Below, piece after piece: positions 51,084 through 58,469 of a stretch of DNA of 58,469 nt. Positions within the stretch are counted from its first letter, which is position 1. Each line of letters begins with the position of its first letter. Origin of the DNA: Fusobacterium sp. (GTDB lineage: Bacteria > Fusobacteriota > Fusobacteriia > Fusobacteriales > Fusobacteriaceae); assembly GCF_032477075.1 (NCBI RefSeq), contig NZ_JAWDXO010000018.1, positions 1 through 58,469 on the forward strand, read 5' to 3'. Both the position numbers and the translations under genes were made by a program. Under the pieces are notes generated by a model. The model did no database searches. It was not told the origin of the DNA and was given only the letters and a program-made list of their open reading frames with translations.

Positions 51084-51920
51084 TTACTTTAAAAATTCTC
51101 CATGGCATATAGTCTCTGCTTTTCCAGACATAGTTATTTTATAATCTTCCCCTATTTCTATGAAAAGTTCTCCTCCTTCTGCCATAAGTTTTATCTTATT
51201 TTCTTTTATTTTTCCCAACTTATGTGCTAGTGCTGCTGTTGCACAGCATCCTGTTCCACATGCAAGTGTTCTTCCAGCTCCCCTTTCCCATGTTTTTATC
51301 ATTATAGTATCCTTTCCTATTATTTTAGCAAAATTTACATTTGTTTTTTGAGGAAATATATCATTTTTTTCCATAAGTCTTCCTATTTCATTTACGTCAT
51401 ATTCATCAAAACTTTCTACAAAAATAGTTGTATGTGGAACTCCCATAAGTACACTTGAGAAAACTACTTTCTTATTTTTTATAAAAATTTCTTCTTCCAA
51501 AATATTTTCTTTTTTTATGGTACAAGGAATTGATTTTCTTCTAAAATCAATTTTTTCCATATCAACTTTAAGATATTCTATGTTTCCTGAAATATCTATA
51601 TTAAGTTTTATATATTTTATTCCTGCATCTGTTTCTACTGAAAATTCATTCTTTGTTACAATTTCATTATCATATACAAATTTTGCAAAGCATCTTATTC
51701 CATTACCACACATCTCTCCTCTTGAACCATCAGAATTGTAATAGTTCATTTTTATATCTGCTTTTGAACTTCTTTCACAAAACATAAGTCCATCTGCACC
51801 TACTCCAAAATGTCTGTCACAAACTTTTTTGGCTGTTTCATTCCAGCTTGAAGATTTTTCTATCATCCCATTAATTAGAATAAAGTCATTCCCTGCTGCC
51901 TGCATTTTTGAAAATTTCAT
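51084..51920 (-). CDS. dapF: Diaminopimelate epimerase
   Basis: Converts L,L- to meso-diaminopimelate for wall or lysine synthesis. Both catalytic cysteines are present: GEMCGNGIRCF (Cys71) and LACGTGCCAT (Cys221). The start MKFSKMQAAGNDF is canonical, and the length of 278 is normal. GGAGGAG before the start. It follows the YfcC-type transporter by 99 nt. In Fusobacterium species whose wall contains lanthionine, this enzyme may act on that analogue. Confidence 0.96.
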   Translation of the reverse strand: MKFSKMQAAGNDFILINGMIEKSSSWNETAKKVCDRHFGVGADGLMFCERSSKADIKMNYYNSDGSRGEMCGNGIRCFAKFVYDNEIVTKNEFSVETDAGIKYIKLNIDISGNIEYLKVDMEKIDFRRKSIPCTIKKENILEEEIFIKNKKVVFSSVLMGVPHTTIFVESFDEYDVNEIGRLMEKNDIFPQKTNVNFAKIIGKDTIMIKTWERGAGRTLACGTGCCATAALAHKLGKIKENKIKLMAEGGELFIEIGEDYKITMSGKAETICHGEFLK

Positions 51921-52019
51921 TCTCTCCTCCTTTCTATTTTTTCAGTTCTGATAATATGAAAATTGGTAATATTATTCATAAATTTTATTATTTTTGTATT
52001 ATCAATCTATAATTTTATT

Positions 52020-53459
52020 TTAATATCCAATTATATAGGCTATTATTACTGCTGCTGCTCCAATAGACAACCATATTCCCATTAAAGGTCCCATCCATTT
52101 TACCCATTTCTCATATGGAATTTTTGCTATAGCTAAATAACTCATTAATCCACTTGCTGTTGGATTTATATAATTTGTAAACCCATCTCCATACTGAAAT
52201 GCTAAAACTGTTGTCTGTCTTGATATTCCTAATAAATCTCCAAGTGGAGCCATGATTGGCATTGTTGTTGCTGCTTGTCCTGAACCAGATGGAATAAATA
52301 TATTTGTAAATATTTGAGTTATGTACATCAATACAACAGATATATATCCTGGAAGATGAGAAATTGCCTGAGATAATGAATGTAATATAGAATCTATTAC
52401 TTGACCTTGTTGTAAAATTACTAATACAGCATTTGCTATTCCGATAGATAAGGCTCCAAATAAAACTCCTTTAGCTCCCTCTATAAAATTTTCTGCAGCT
52501 TTACTTGGCCCTATTCCACATACAAAGCTTGATGATATCCCCATTAATAAAAATACACTTATAAGTTCATCTGTTCCCCATCCATATTTAAGTACTCCAT
52601 AAATTATTGTTCCAAATCCTAGAAAAAATATTCCTAAGACAATTTTTTGTGCCCCAGTAAGCTTTGGAAGAGTATCAAAATCTATACTAAAATTATCATT
52701 TTTTTCTAATTCTCTTACTACACTGCTCTCTGGATTAGATTTTACCTTATGAGCATATCTAGTTATATAGATACAAGTTACAATATAGAGAATCACATAT
52801 ACTACAACTCTATATCCCATTCCAGAATATATAGGAAGTTGTGACACTTGTTGAGCCACTCCTACAGTGAAGGGATTTACAAATCCTCCAACAAATCCAA
52901 CTCCCGCTCCAAGAGCTACTATTGACATTCCCACCATAGCATCAAATCCAAGAGCTCTTGCCATTACTATTCCTAAAGGAACAAATGCTATAGCTTCTGT
53001 ATTCATTCCTATTGTAACTCCTCCAATTGAAAATACAAATACAACAATTGGAATAAGAAGCATACTTTTATTCCTCAAAAGAAGAGCTATTCTTGCTATC
53101 CCACCTTCAATAGCTCCCGTTTTTTGCATCATATTAAAAGAACCACATACTAGAAAAGTAAAAAATACAATTCCTGCTGAATTTTTCAAACCTTTTACAA
53201 ATGATGTAAAAAGATTAGGCTGTGTCATTGAAAAAAACATTACAGGGGTGTTTTCTACATATTGAAAAGTTGCTGGATCTATAATATTTCTTCCTGATAC
53301 TGGATCTAGAACTCTTTGATATACTCCTGCTGGAACAAGATATGTTGCTATAAATGCGAGTAATACAATACATGAAATTATTACATATGTATGAGGAATT
53401 TTCATTCCTTCAAAATATTTCTTTCTTTTTATTTCAGGTGTTCCTGTTCTTTCTGACAT
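52020..53459 (-). CDS. YfcC family transporter
   Basis: The 479-residue protein has about twelve membrane segments: KIPHTYVIISCIVLLAFIATYLVPAG, MNTEAIAFVPLGIVMARALG, IFIPSGSGQAATTMPIMAPLGDLLG and FQYGDGFTNYINPTASGLM are characteristic of YfcC/C4-dicarboxylate anaerobic carrier-like proteins. Substrates are poorly known; amino acids or peptides are likely because an M20 amidohydrolase gene lies 20 nt upstream in the same unit. GGGGGAAAG before the start. Confidence 0.88.
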   Translation of the reverse strand: MSERTGTPEIKRKKYFEGMKIPHTYVIISCIVLLAFIATYLVPAGVYQRVLDPVSGRNIIDPATFQYVENTPVMFFSMTQPNLFTSFVKGLKNSAGIVFFTFLVCGSFNMMQKTGAIEGGIARIALLLRNKSMLLIPIVVFVFSIGGVTIGMNTEAIAFVPLGIVMARALGFDAMVGMSIVALGAGVGFVGGFVNPFTVGVAQQVSQLPIYSGMGYRVVVYVILYIVTCIYITRYAHKVKSNPESSVVRELEKNDNFSIDFDTLPKLTGAQKIVLGIFFLGFGTIIYGVLKYGWGTDELISVFLLMGISSSFVCGIGPSKAAENFIEGAKGVLFGALSIGIANAVLVILQQGQVIDSILHSLSQAISHLPGYISVVLMYITQIFTNIFIPSGSGQAATTMPIMAPLGDLLGISRQTTVLAFQYGDGFTNYINPTASGLMSYLAIAKIPYEKWVKWMGPLMGIWLSIGAAAVIIAYIIGY

Positions 53460-53479
53460 TACTTTCCTCCCCCAAAATT

Positions 53480-54661
53480 TTATTTTTTATTAAATGCTGA
53501 ATATATATTCAATATCTGCATTTCTACCCCAATCATAAGTGCATCTTCATCTATATCAAATAGCCCATTATGAGCAGGAGCATCTATCCCTTTTTCTTTA
53601 TTTTTTACACCTAAAGTAAAAAATGCTCCTGGAGTTTTTTCAATAAAATATGCAAAATCTTCTACTCCCATATTTGCAGTCTTTTTTTCAAAAATATTAC
53701 TTTCTCCTAAGAGTTCTAGAGCATTCTCTCTTATTATATCTACTTCTTTATCATGATTTATCAGAGCAGTATATCCTTCTTCTCTTATAAACTCTCCACT
53801 TCCTCCAAAAGCTTTAGGAACATTAGTTACTATTTCTTCTATTTTTGCCAGCATAACTTTTCTTACTTCTGGACTCAATGTTCTCAAAGTTCCTACTAAC
53901 TGAACTTTATCTGCTATTATATTTCCCTGAGTTCCTCCATGAATTGTTCCAATAGTAATCACTCCACTTTCTCTGGCATCTATATTTCGGCTTACTATAG
54001 ATTGCAATGCCACCATTACATGAGATGCAGCAAGAATTGCGTCCACTCCATCACTTGGATATGCTCCATGACAAGATTTTCCATATATATTTATTTTCAA
54101 AGTATCAGATGAAGCATTCATTGCTCCATATTTTATTCCAATATGACCTGTTGGTAAATATTCATCTACATGCAATCCAAATACACAATTAACATTTTCA
54201 AGAGCTCCTTCTTGTATCATAGGTTTAGCCCCACCAACTGTTTCTTCAGCTGGCTGAAATAAAAATCTTATATTACAAGGTGGAATTATTTTATTATCTG
54301 AAAAATATTTAGCTACTCCTAAAGCAACAGTTGTATGTGCATCATGTCCACAGGCATGACATTTCCCCTCATTAACAGAAGTATATGGAGTATTTTTTTT
54401 ATCTTTTATAGGCAAGGCATCTATATCAGCTCTCAAAGCTATTGTATAATTAGAATCTTCCCCTTTTATTTCAGCAATTATACCTGTTTTAAATACTTTA
54501 TCTTTATATGGTATTCCCATTTCTTTCAAGTATTGACCTATTTTTTCCATTGTTCTATATTCTTCTTGACCTAGCTCTGGATGTTTATGAAAATCCCTTC
54601 TGACATCTATAAGCCAGCTTTTCTCCCTTTCAATTTCTTTTTTCAGTGTATTAATATTCAT
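53480..54661 (-). CDS. M20D family amidohydrolase
   Basis: The 393-residue protein resembles hippurate hydrolase, IAA-amino-acid hydrolase and N-acetyl-diaminopimelate deacetylase: DFHKHPELGQEEY, ALRADIDALPI, GKCHACGHDAHTT (Cys/His zinc site), PAEETVGGA, and the dimer-domain segment GKSCHGAYPSDGVDA. I start at ATG 54661, with GGAGG before it; a promoter at 54708-54736 starts RNA inside the longer frame, so upstream residues are not coded. Being next to lysA and dapF, an N-acyl-DAP substrate is attractive but not shown. Confidence 0.87.
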   Translation of the reverse strand: MNINTLKKEIEREKSWLIDVRRDFHKHPELGQEEYRTMEKIGQYLKEMGIPYKDKVFKTGIIAEIKGEDSNYTIALRADIDALPIKDKKNTPYTSVNEGKCHACGHDAHTTVALGVAKYFSDNKIIPPCNIRFLFQPAEETVGGAKPMIQEGALENVNCVFGLHVDEYLPTGHIGIKYGAMNASSDTLKINIYGKSCHGAYPSDGVDAILAASHVMVALQSIVSRNIDARESGVITIGTIHGGTQGNIIADKVQLVGTLRTLSPEVRKVMLAKIEEIVTNVPKAFGGSGEFIREEGYTALINHDKEVDIIRENALELLGESNIFEKKTANMGVEDFAYFIEKTPGAFFTLGVKNKEKGIDAPAHNGLFDIDEDALMIGVEMQILNIYSAFNKK

Positions 54662-54707
54662 TTTTCCTCCAAGCTTTAGGAAATTTTTATTCCTTAATGA
54701 TTTTACC

Positions 54708-54736
54708 AATTTATTCAATTTTGTTCCATCAATCAA
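54708..54736 (-). promoter_or_regulatory. Promoter of M20D-YfcC
   Basis: TTGATT (54736-54731) and TAAATT (54713-54708) are 17 nt apart, about 47 nt before the amidohydrolase start. Confidence 0.5.
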
Positions 54737-54852
54737 AATAAATAGTTTTTTGTTCATATTTTATATATTTTAATTCTTTATTTCAGTAAAATATTTTTTT
54801 ATATAATTCATATTTTTAGAATACTATCTAATTTAAAAAAATTTAACTTTTA

Positions 54853-56157
54853 CTAAAGAGCTATCAAAACATCATTTTTAACTAAGTCTTCAAAACTTTC
54901 TCTTTTTATTGATAAAGCACTTTTTCCATCTTTAACAAATACTACTGCTGGTCTTGGAGCTTTATTATAGTTATTAGACATTGAATATCCATATGCTCCT
55001 GTCGTTGCTACTAATACTAAATCACCTGCTTCTGCTTTTGCCAATTTCTCATTTTTAATTATCAAATCTCCAGATTCACAACATTTTCCAGCTATTGTTA
55101 CTACCTCTTCTGCTGTTTCATCAGCTTTATTTGCTACTATAGCTTCGTATTCAGCTTGATATAATGCTGGTCTTATATTATCAGTCATTCCTCCATCAAT
55201 AAATATATATTTCACTCCACCATAAGTAGTTTTTGTTCCTCCAACTGTATATAAAGTACTCCCTGCATTTGCTACAATACTTCTTCCAGGTTCAATAGAA
55301 ACCTTTTCCAACTTCATTTTTTCAGCTTCTAAACTTCTTTCTAAATGTTCTATCATAGATTTCATAAACTGTTCTACATCTATTGCTGTATCTTTCTCAG
55401 TATAATATACTCCAAATCCACCACCAAGATTTATTTCTGGAATATATATTCCTAAAGCTTCTGATATTTTTTTAGTTTCTTTTACCATTGATTCAATTCC
55501 TTCATGGAAAGCTTTGGTATCAAATATTTGGGAACCAATATGACAATGAAAACCTAAAAATTCCATATTTCTATCTTTAACTATTTTTTCTACTATTTCT
55601 GCTATTCTATCATCAAATATTGATTCTCCAAATTTTGATGAATGTTTAGAAGTTTTTATATACTCATGTGTATGCGCATCTATTCCTATATTTACTCTCA
55701 ACATAACTTTAACTTTTTTATTTTTTTCTTTACATATTTTTGATAATCTTTCAATTTCTTCTTCATTATCAATAATAATACTTCCTATTTCATAATCAAG
55801 ACACATTTCCAATTCTTCATCAGTTTTATTATTTCCATGCATATGAACCTTTTTCATAGGAAGTCCACTTGCTTTTATAGTATATAATTCCCCACCAGAT
55901 ACAGCATCTATATCTATATCATATTTTTCAACTAACTGACATATAGCTTTTGATAAAAATGCTTTTGACGCATATACAATGGATGTATTAAATTTATTGC
56001 TTTTAAAATTATTTTTATATTTAATTATATTTTCTTCTATGAGAGCTTGATCCATTATATATAGAGGTGTACCATATTTCTTTGCTAATTCAGTTACTTT
56101 CACCCCCCCTATTTCAAGTATTCCATTTTCTGTTTTCATAGTACCAAATAATTTCAT
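54853..56157 (-). CDS. lysA: Diaminopimelate decarboxylase
   Basis: Last step of lysine synthesis from meso-DAP. The PLP lysine is in VYASKAFLSKA (Lys65). HCHIGSQIFD, NLGGGFGVYY, EPGRSIVANAG and CCESGDL (active-site Cys) are all present. The length (434) is typical. The start has AGGAGG, 48 nt after the ThrE-like gene. The presence of lysA and dapF together indicates that DAP is made or used. Confidence 0.96.
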   Translation of the reverse strand: MKLFGTMKTENGILEIGGVKVTELAKKYGTPLYIMDQALIEENIIKYKNNFKSNKFNTSIVYASKAFLSKAICQLVEKYDIDIDAVSGGELYTIKASGLPMKKVHMHGNNKTDEELEMCLDYEIGSIIIDNEEEIERLSKICKEKNKKVKVMLRVNIGIDAHTHEYIKTSKHSSKFGESIFDDRIAEIVEKIVKDRNMEFLGFHCHIGSQIFDTKAFHEGIESMVKETKKISEALGIYIPEINLGGGFGVYYTEKDTAIDVEQFMKSMIEHLERSLEAEKMKLEKVSIEPGRSIVANAGSTLYTVGGTKTTYGGVKYIFIDGGMTDNIRPALYQAEYEAIVANKADETAEEVVTIAGKCCESGDLIIKNEKLAKAEAGDLVLVATTGAYGYSMSNNYNKAPRPAVVFVKDGKSALSIKRESFEDLVKNDVLIAL

Positions 56158-56205
56158 TATCTTCCTCCTAATTTAAGTTTTTCTAAGCTGCACTATATTA
56201 ATAAC

Positions 56206-56640
56206 TTAATAAAGTTTTTTCTTTTTTGAAAAGTATATCTGGCATATTGTAGAGCCTAATAATATTCCTACTGCTATAGCTCCAGCTACTATAAATGTCT
56301 GTATTCCTTTTTGAACTGTCATCTGCATATCGTTTTTTATAAGCCCATACATAGTATAGTAAACACCACTTCCTGGAACTAATGGTATAAATCCTCCAAT
56401 AAGAAATGTTATTGCAGGAGATTTTAATTTTCTGGCCATTATTTCAGAATATATTGTCATTGATAAAGAAGCTGCTAAAAACGCTATTGCTTCTGATAAA
56501 TTTACTTTTAATGATATTAAGTAAAAAAACCATCCTATCCCACCACTTATTCCTGCATAGAATAATTTTTTTCTATTTAATCCAAAAAGTATTCCAAATC
56601 CTAAAGTTGCTGTTATTGCTGCAGCTATTTGAATAATCAT
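56206..56640 (-). CDS. ThrE_2-type (DUF3815) amino-acid exporter subunit
   Basis: The 144-residue protein has four or five membrane segments. FLIGGFIPLVPGSGVYYTMYGLI matches the ThrE_2 signature with its conserved proline-glycine motif. This half works with the ThrE_1 half encoded just upstream; in other bacteria both are fused. I start at ATG 56640, with GGAGGG 6 nt before it; the ATG at 56652 is part of that site. Confidence 0.87.
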   Translation of the reverse strand: MIIQIAAAITATLGFGILFGLNRKKLFYAGISGGIGWFFYLISLKVNLSEAIAFLAASLSMTIYSEIMARKLKSPAITFLIGGFIPLVPGSGVYYTMYGLIKNDMQMTVQKGIQTFIVAGAIAVGILLGSTICQIYFSKKKKLY

Positions 56641-56655
56641 TCTTCCCTCCATAAA

Positions 56656-57429
56656 TCATAGAAAAATAGAAAGTATCATTCCTGATCCAGAAGCTAATGC
56701 TATCCCTGTAGTTACAGCTTCTACTCCTCTTGATATTCCTGAAACAAAATCTCCAGCTATAATATCTCTTATAGAATTAGTAAAAGATATTCCTGGAACG
56801 AGAAGCATCAAGGCAGATATTATAGAAATAGATATGTCATCTATAAAGTTAAACTTAAAAAATGTCAATGAAATTATAGCTGCTATTACCCCACCAATAA
56901 AATTAATAAAAAAATTATTTAATTTTAAATCTTTTATAAACTCATCTGCACATGCAAGGATAAAAGTAGAGATAAAAGCTACAATACTGTCTCTTATCTC
57001 TCCCTTAAAAAGTATAGCAAATGCACTGCCAACCAATACATTTCCTAATACTTTTTTTTTAAAATCCATCCTATTTTCAGCTTCTATTTCCATTATTTTT
57101 TCTTTTATTTCTGATATTTTATACTCATTAAGATTTCGAGCTATATGATTCAACCTGTCTACTTTATCTAAATTCAAAGTTCTTGAGTCTATTCTATCAA
57201 CTTTTGAATATCTCTTTCCATCTGAAGAATCTATTGAAGTAATTATAGTATTTAAAGTGGCAAAGCTATTTGCCTTTATCCCATAGTATTCACAGGTTCT
57301 TCTTATAGTTTCTTCTGTTCTATAAGTTTCTCCGCCATTTTGTAGTATCAATCTTCCCATATAACATGCCACAAAAAGAACAGTATTTTCTTCTATCTTT
57401 TCTTTTGAAATACTATTTTTCTTATTCAT
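56656..57429 (-). CDS. ThrE_1-type (DUF1212) threonine/serine exporter subunit
   Basis: The 257-residue protein has a soluble N-terminal region (1-120) with GRLILQNGGETYRTEETIRRTC, the DUF1212 signature, then about five membrane segments including LMLLVPGISFTNSIRDIIAGD. Together with the next gene it forms a two-part ThrE exporter for threonine, serine or similar amino acids. It starts 3 nt after the carboxypeptidase stop and lies 15 nt before its partner. Confidence 0.9.
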   Translation of the reverse strand: MNKKNSISKEKIEENTVLFVACYMGRLILQNGGETYRTEETIRRTCEYYGIKANSFATLNTIITSIDSSDGKRYSKVDRIDSRTLNLDKVDRLNHIARNLNEYKISEIKEKIMEIEAENRMDFKKKVLGNVLVGSAFAILFKGEIRDSIVAFISTFILACADEFIKDLKLNNFFINFIGGVIAAIISLTFFKFNFIDDISISIISALMLLVPGISFTNSIRDIIAGDFVSGISRGVEAVTTGIALASGSGMILSIFL

Positions 57430-57432
57430 AGA

Positions 57433-58353
57433 TTATCTTACAACCTTTTCCAATATCTCTATTTCTTTTACTGTTGTATTTATTTTTGTCTTTGCTCCCA
57501 GAGGAAGAGTTATCATAGGTTCACTATGTCCAGATTCAAAATTATAAACTACAGGTATTTTTAAGTCCGAAAGATAATCTTTAAATACTTCCATCAAAGA
57601 CATATCATTTTCAGAATCTGCTGGACAGTTTCTAAAGTCACCAAGTATGATTCCATTAATTTTTTCAAAAACCTTAAATTTTTTCAACTGATTCAGCATT
57701 CTATCTATTTTATATGTCTTTTCTCCTATTTCCTCTAAGAAAAGTATCTTTCCTGTATAATCAACATCATAATCTGTTCCAAGGCTTGATATCAAAGTAG
57801 CTAAATTTCCACCTACTATTTCTCCTTCTCCTATTCCTTCACAAAGCACTCCTAATTCCTTTGAAAAATTTTTTAATAGCAATTTATCATTCTTATTCAT
57901 AAGTACTTCTTCAAAGCTTTTATAAGTATCTTTATTGTATCCACCAGAAAAATTACTTACAGCCATAGGACCATGAAATGTCACAAGTCCAGTTTTTTGA
58001 AAAATAGCCATATGTAAAGTTGTTATATCGCTATATCCTATAAAAATTTTAGGATTTTTTTTAATCATAGAATAATCCACCATTTCTACAAGTCTATTAC
58101 AACCATATCCACCTCGCATACAAATTATTCCATCTATATTAGGATTTTCAAAAAAATCATTTATATCTTTTACTCTTATTTCTTCTGGACCAGCATATGA
58201 AAACCATCTGCTTTTAGTACTTTCTCCAAGAATAACTTTAAATCCCATTTTTTCAAGGTTGTCTTTTGCACTTTCTACTTTATCTATAGAAGTAAAGCTT
58301 GCTGGTGCAATGATACCTAAAGTGTCACCCTTTTTAAGTTTATTCCCTAACAC
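57433..58353 (-). CDS. S66 family LD-carboxypeptidase
   Basis: Trims the terminal D-Ala from muropeptide tetrapeptides, or acts like the microcin immunity protein MccF. The 306-residue protein shows the nucleophile segment FIGYSDITTLH, the Glu region LFLEEIGEKTYKIDRML and the His in ESGHSEPMITLPLG. GTG start with GAGGTG close upstream. The next two genes are an amino-acid exporter pair, then lysA, which suggests wall-peptide recycling; that is inference. Confidence 0.9.
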   Translation of the reverse strand: MLGNKLKKGDTLGIIAPASFTSIDKVESAKDNLEKMGFKVILGESTKSRWFSYAGPEEIRVKDINDFFENPNIDGIICMRGGYGCNRLVEMVDYSMIKKNPKIFIGYSDITTLHMAIFQKTGLVTFHGPMAVSNFSGGYNKDTYKSFEEVLMNKNDKLLLKNFSKELGVLCEGIGEGEIVGGNLATLISSLGTDYDVDYTGKILFLEEIGEKTYKIDRMLNQLKKFKVFEKINGIILGDFRNCPADSENDMSLMEVFKDYLSDLKIPVVYNFESGHSEPMITLPLGAKTKINTTVKEIEILEKVVR

Positions 58354-58372
58354 ACTATCACCTCAAAAATTT

Positions 58373-58469
58373 TTATCTAAACATTATATTACAAATCCAT
58401 ACTGCTGTTAATAATCCTGCCAGATCTGCTAAAAGTCCTGCTGCTACTGCATGTCTTGTCTTTCTTATA
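58373..58469 (-). CDS. C-terminal end of a membrane protein (SpmB/nucleoside-recognition-like)
   Basis: Only the last 32 codons are in the window. They read RKTRHAVAAGLLADLAGLL, then TAVWICNIMFR and a stop. The R-T-R-H-A motif followed by GLLADLAG and a hydrophobic tail resembles the end of SpmB/nucleoside-recognition (Gate) domain proteins. The stop lies 19 nt before the carboxypeptidase gene, so both are probably co-transcribed. Confidence 0.5.
   Translation of the reverse strand, partial: IRKTRHAVAAGLLADLAGLLTAVWICNIMFR

Noticed and set aside
54662..54757. 32-residue N-terminal extension of the M20D amidohydrolase
   Set aside because: It has no homologous character, contains a promoter, and GGAGG precedes ATG 54661.
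56158..56205. Lysine riboswitch before lysA
   Set aside because: The gap is 48 nt, far too short for an L-box of about 170 nt.
1..58469. CRISPR array, tRNA, insertion sequence or prophage
   Set aside because: No regularly spaced direct repeats, no cloverleaf-like sequence in the gaps, and no transposase, integrase or phage-like protein was found.

Overview
The window is a stretch of AT-rich bacterial chromosome (roughly 30% G+C by eye) from a diderm anaerobe, almost certainly a Fusobacterium. The evidence is a FadA-family adhesin gene placed just before a large autotransporter, an LPS and outer-membrane module (lpxD, skp, bamA, tamB), many peptide and amino-acid transporters and peptidases, and strong AGGAGG ribosome sites with A/T-ending codons. 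The F. varium/ulcerans/mortiferum group is a plausible guess, but the sequence alone does not settle the species. I see no tRNA, rRNA, CRISPR array, insertion sequence or prophage.

Layout. 1-1258 (minus) is a decayed adhesin locus: a FadA-family gene broken by a frameshift, followed by an autotransporter gene whose reading frame lacks its start and signal region. 1345-4768 is rel-tgt. 4816-8720 is CBS protein-CNNM protein-DUF502-TPR lipoprotein-apt. 8847-15861 is a tightly packed ten-gene operon (M20 peptidase, mreC, LolA-like, recO, PTS EIIA, nrdR, fmt, folD, ACT protein, accB), bounded by a good promoter and a terminator. 15918-17006 is fba, a one-gene unit. 17019-19435 is DUF2344-serS-EcfT-like. 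19455-32283 is a long run, ktrB-ktrA-mnmG-rsmG-tamB-bamA-skp-lpxD, that ends in envelope biogenesis. 32316-35596 holds pepT and a marR-MATE efflux unit with a palindromic operator.

35832-44104 is the accessory part and reads on the plus strand. It has two small exported proteins of unknown function, then a one-component regulator, an AbgT transporter, a DUF5058 membrane protein with a partner membrane protein, and two M20 hydrolases. This looks like a substrate-specific uptake and cleavage system for an amino-acyl or peptide-like compound. 44162-47233 has two half-size chromate-transporter proteins flanked by two LysR regulators. 47311-58469 (minus) has a ClC channel, a DAACS symporter, and a cluster around diaminopimelate/lysine (dapF, YfcC transporter, M20 amidohydrolase, lysA, split ThrE exporter, S66 carboxypeptidase), then the 3' end of a membrane protein gene.

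How it fits together. Five M20-family hydrolases plus AbgT, YfcC, DAACS and ThrE-type transporters suit a cell that lives on peptides and amino acids. The envelope genes show an LPS-bearing outer membrane. The best candidate for an undescribed system is the 37154-44104 cluster. The clearest regulatory site is the 28-bp inverted repeat over the marR promoter. The most striking local anomaly is the doubly disrupted adhesin pair at the left edge.
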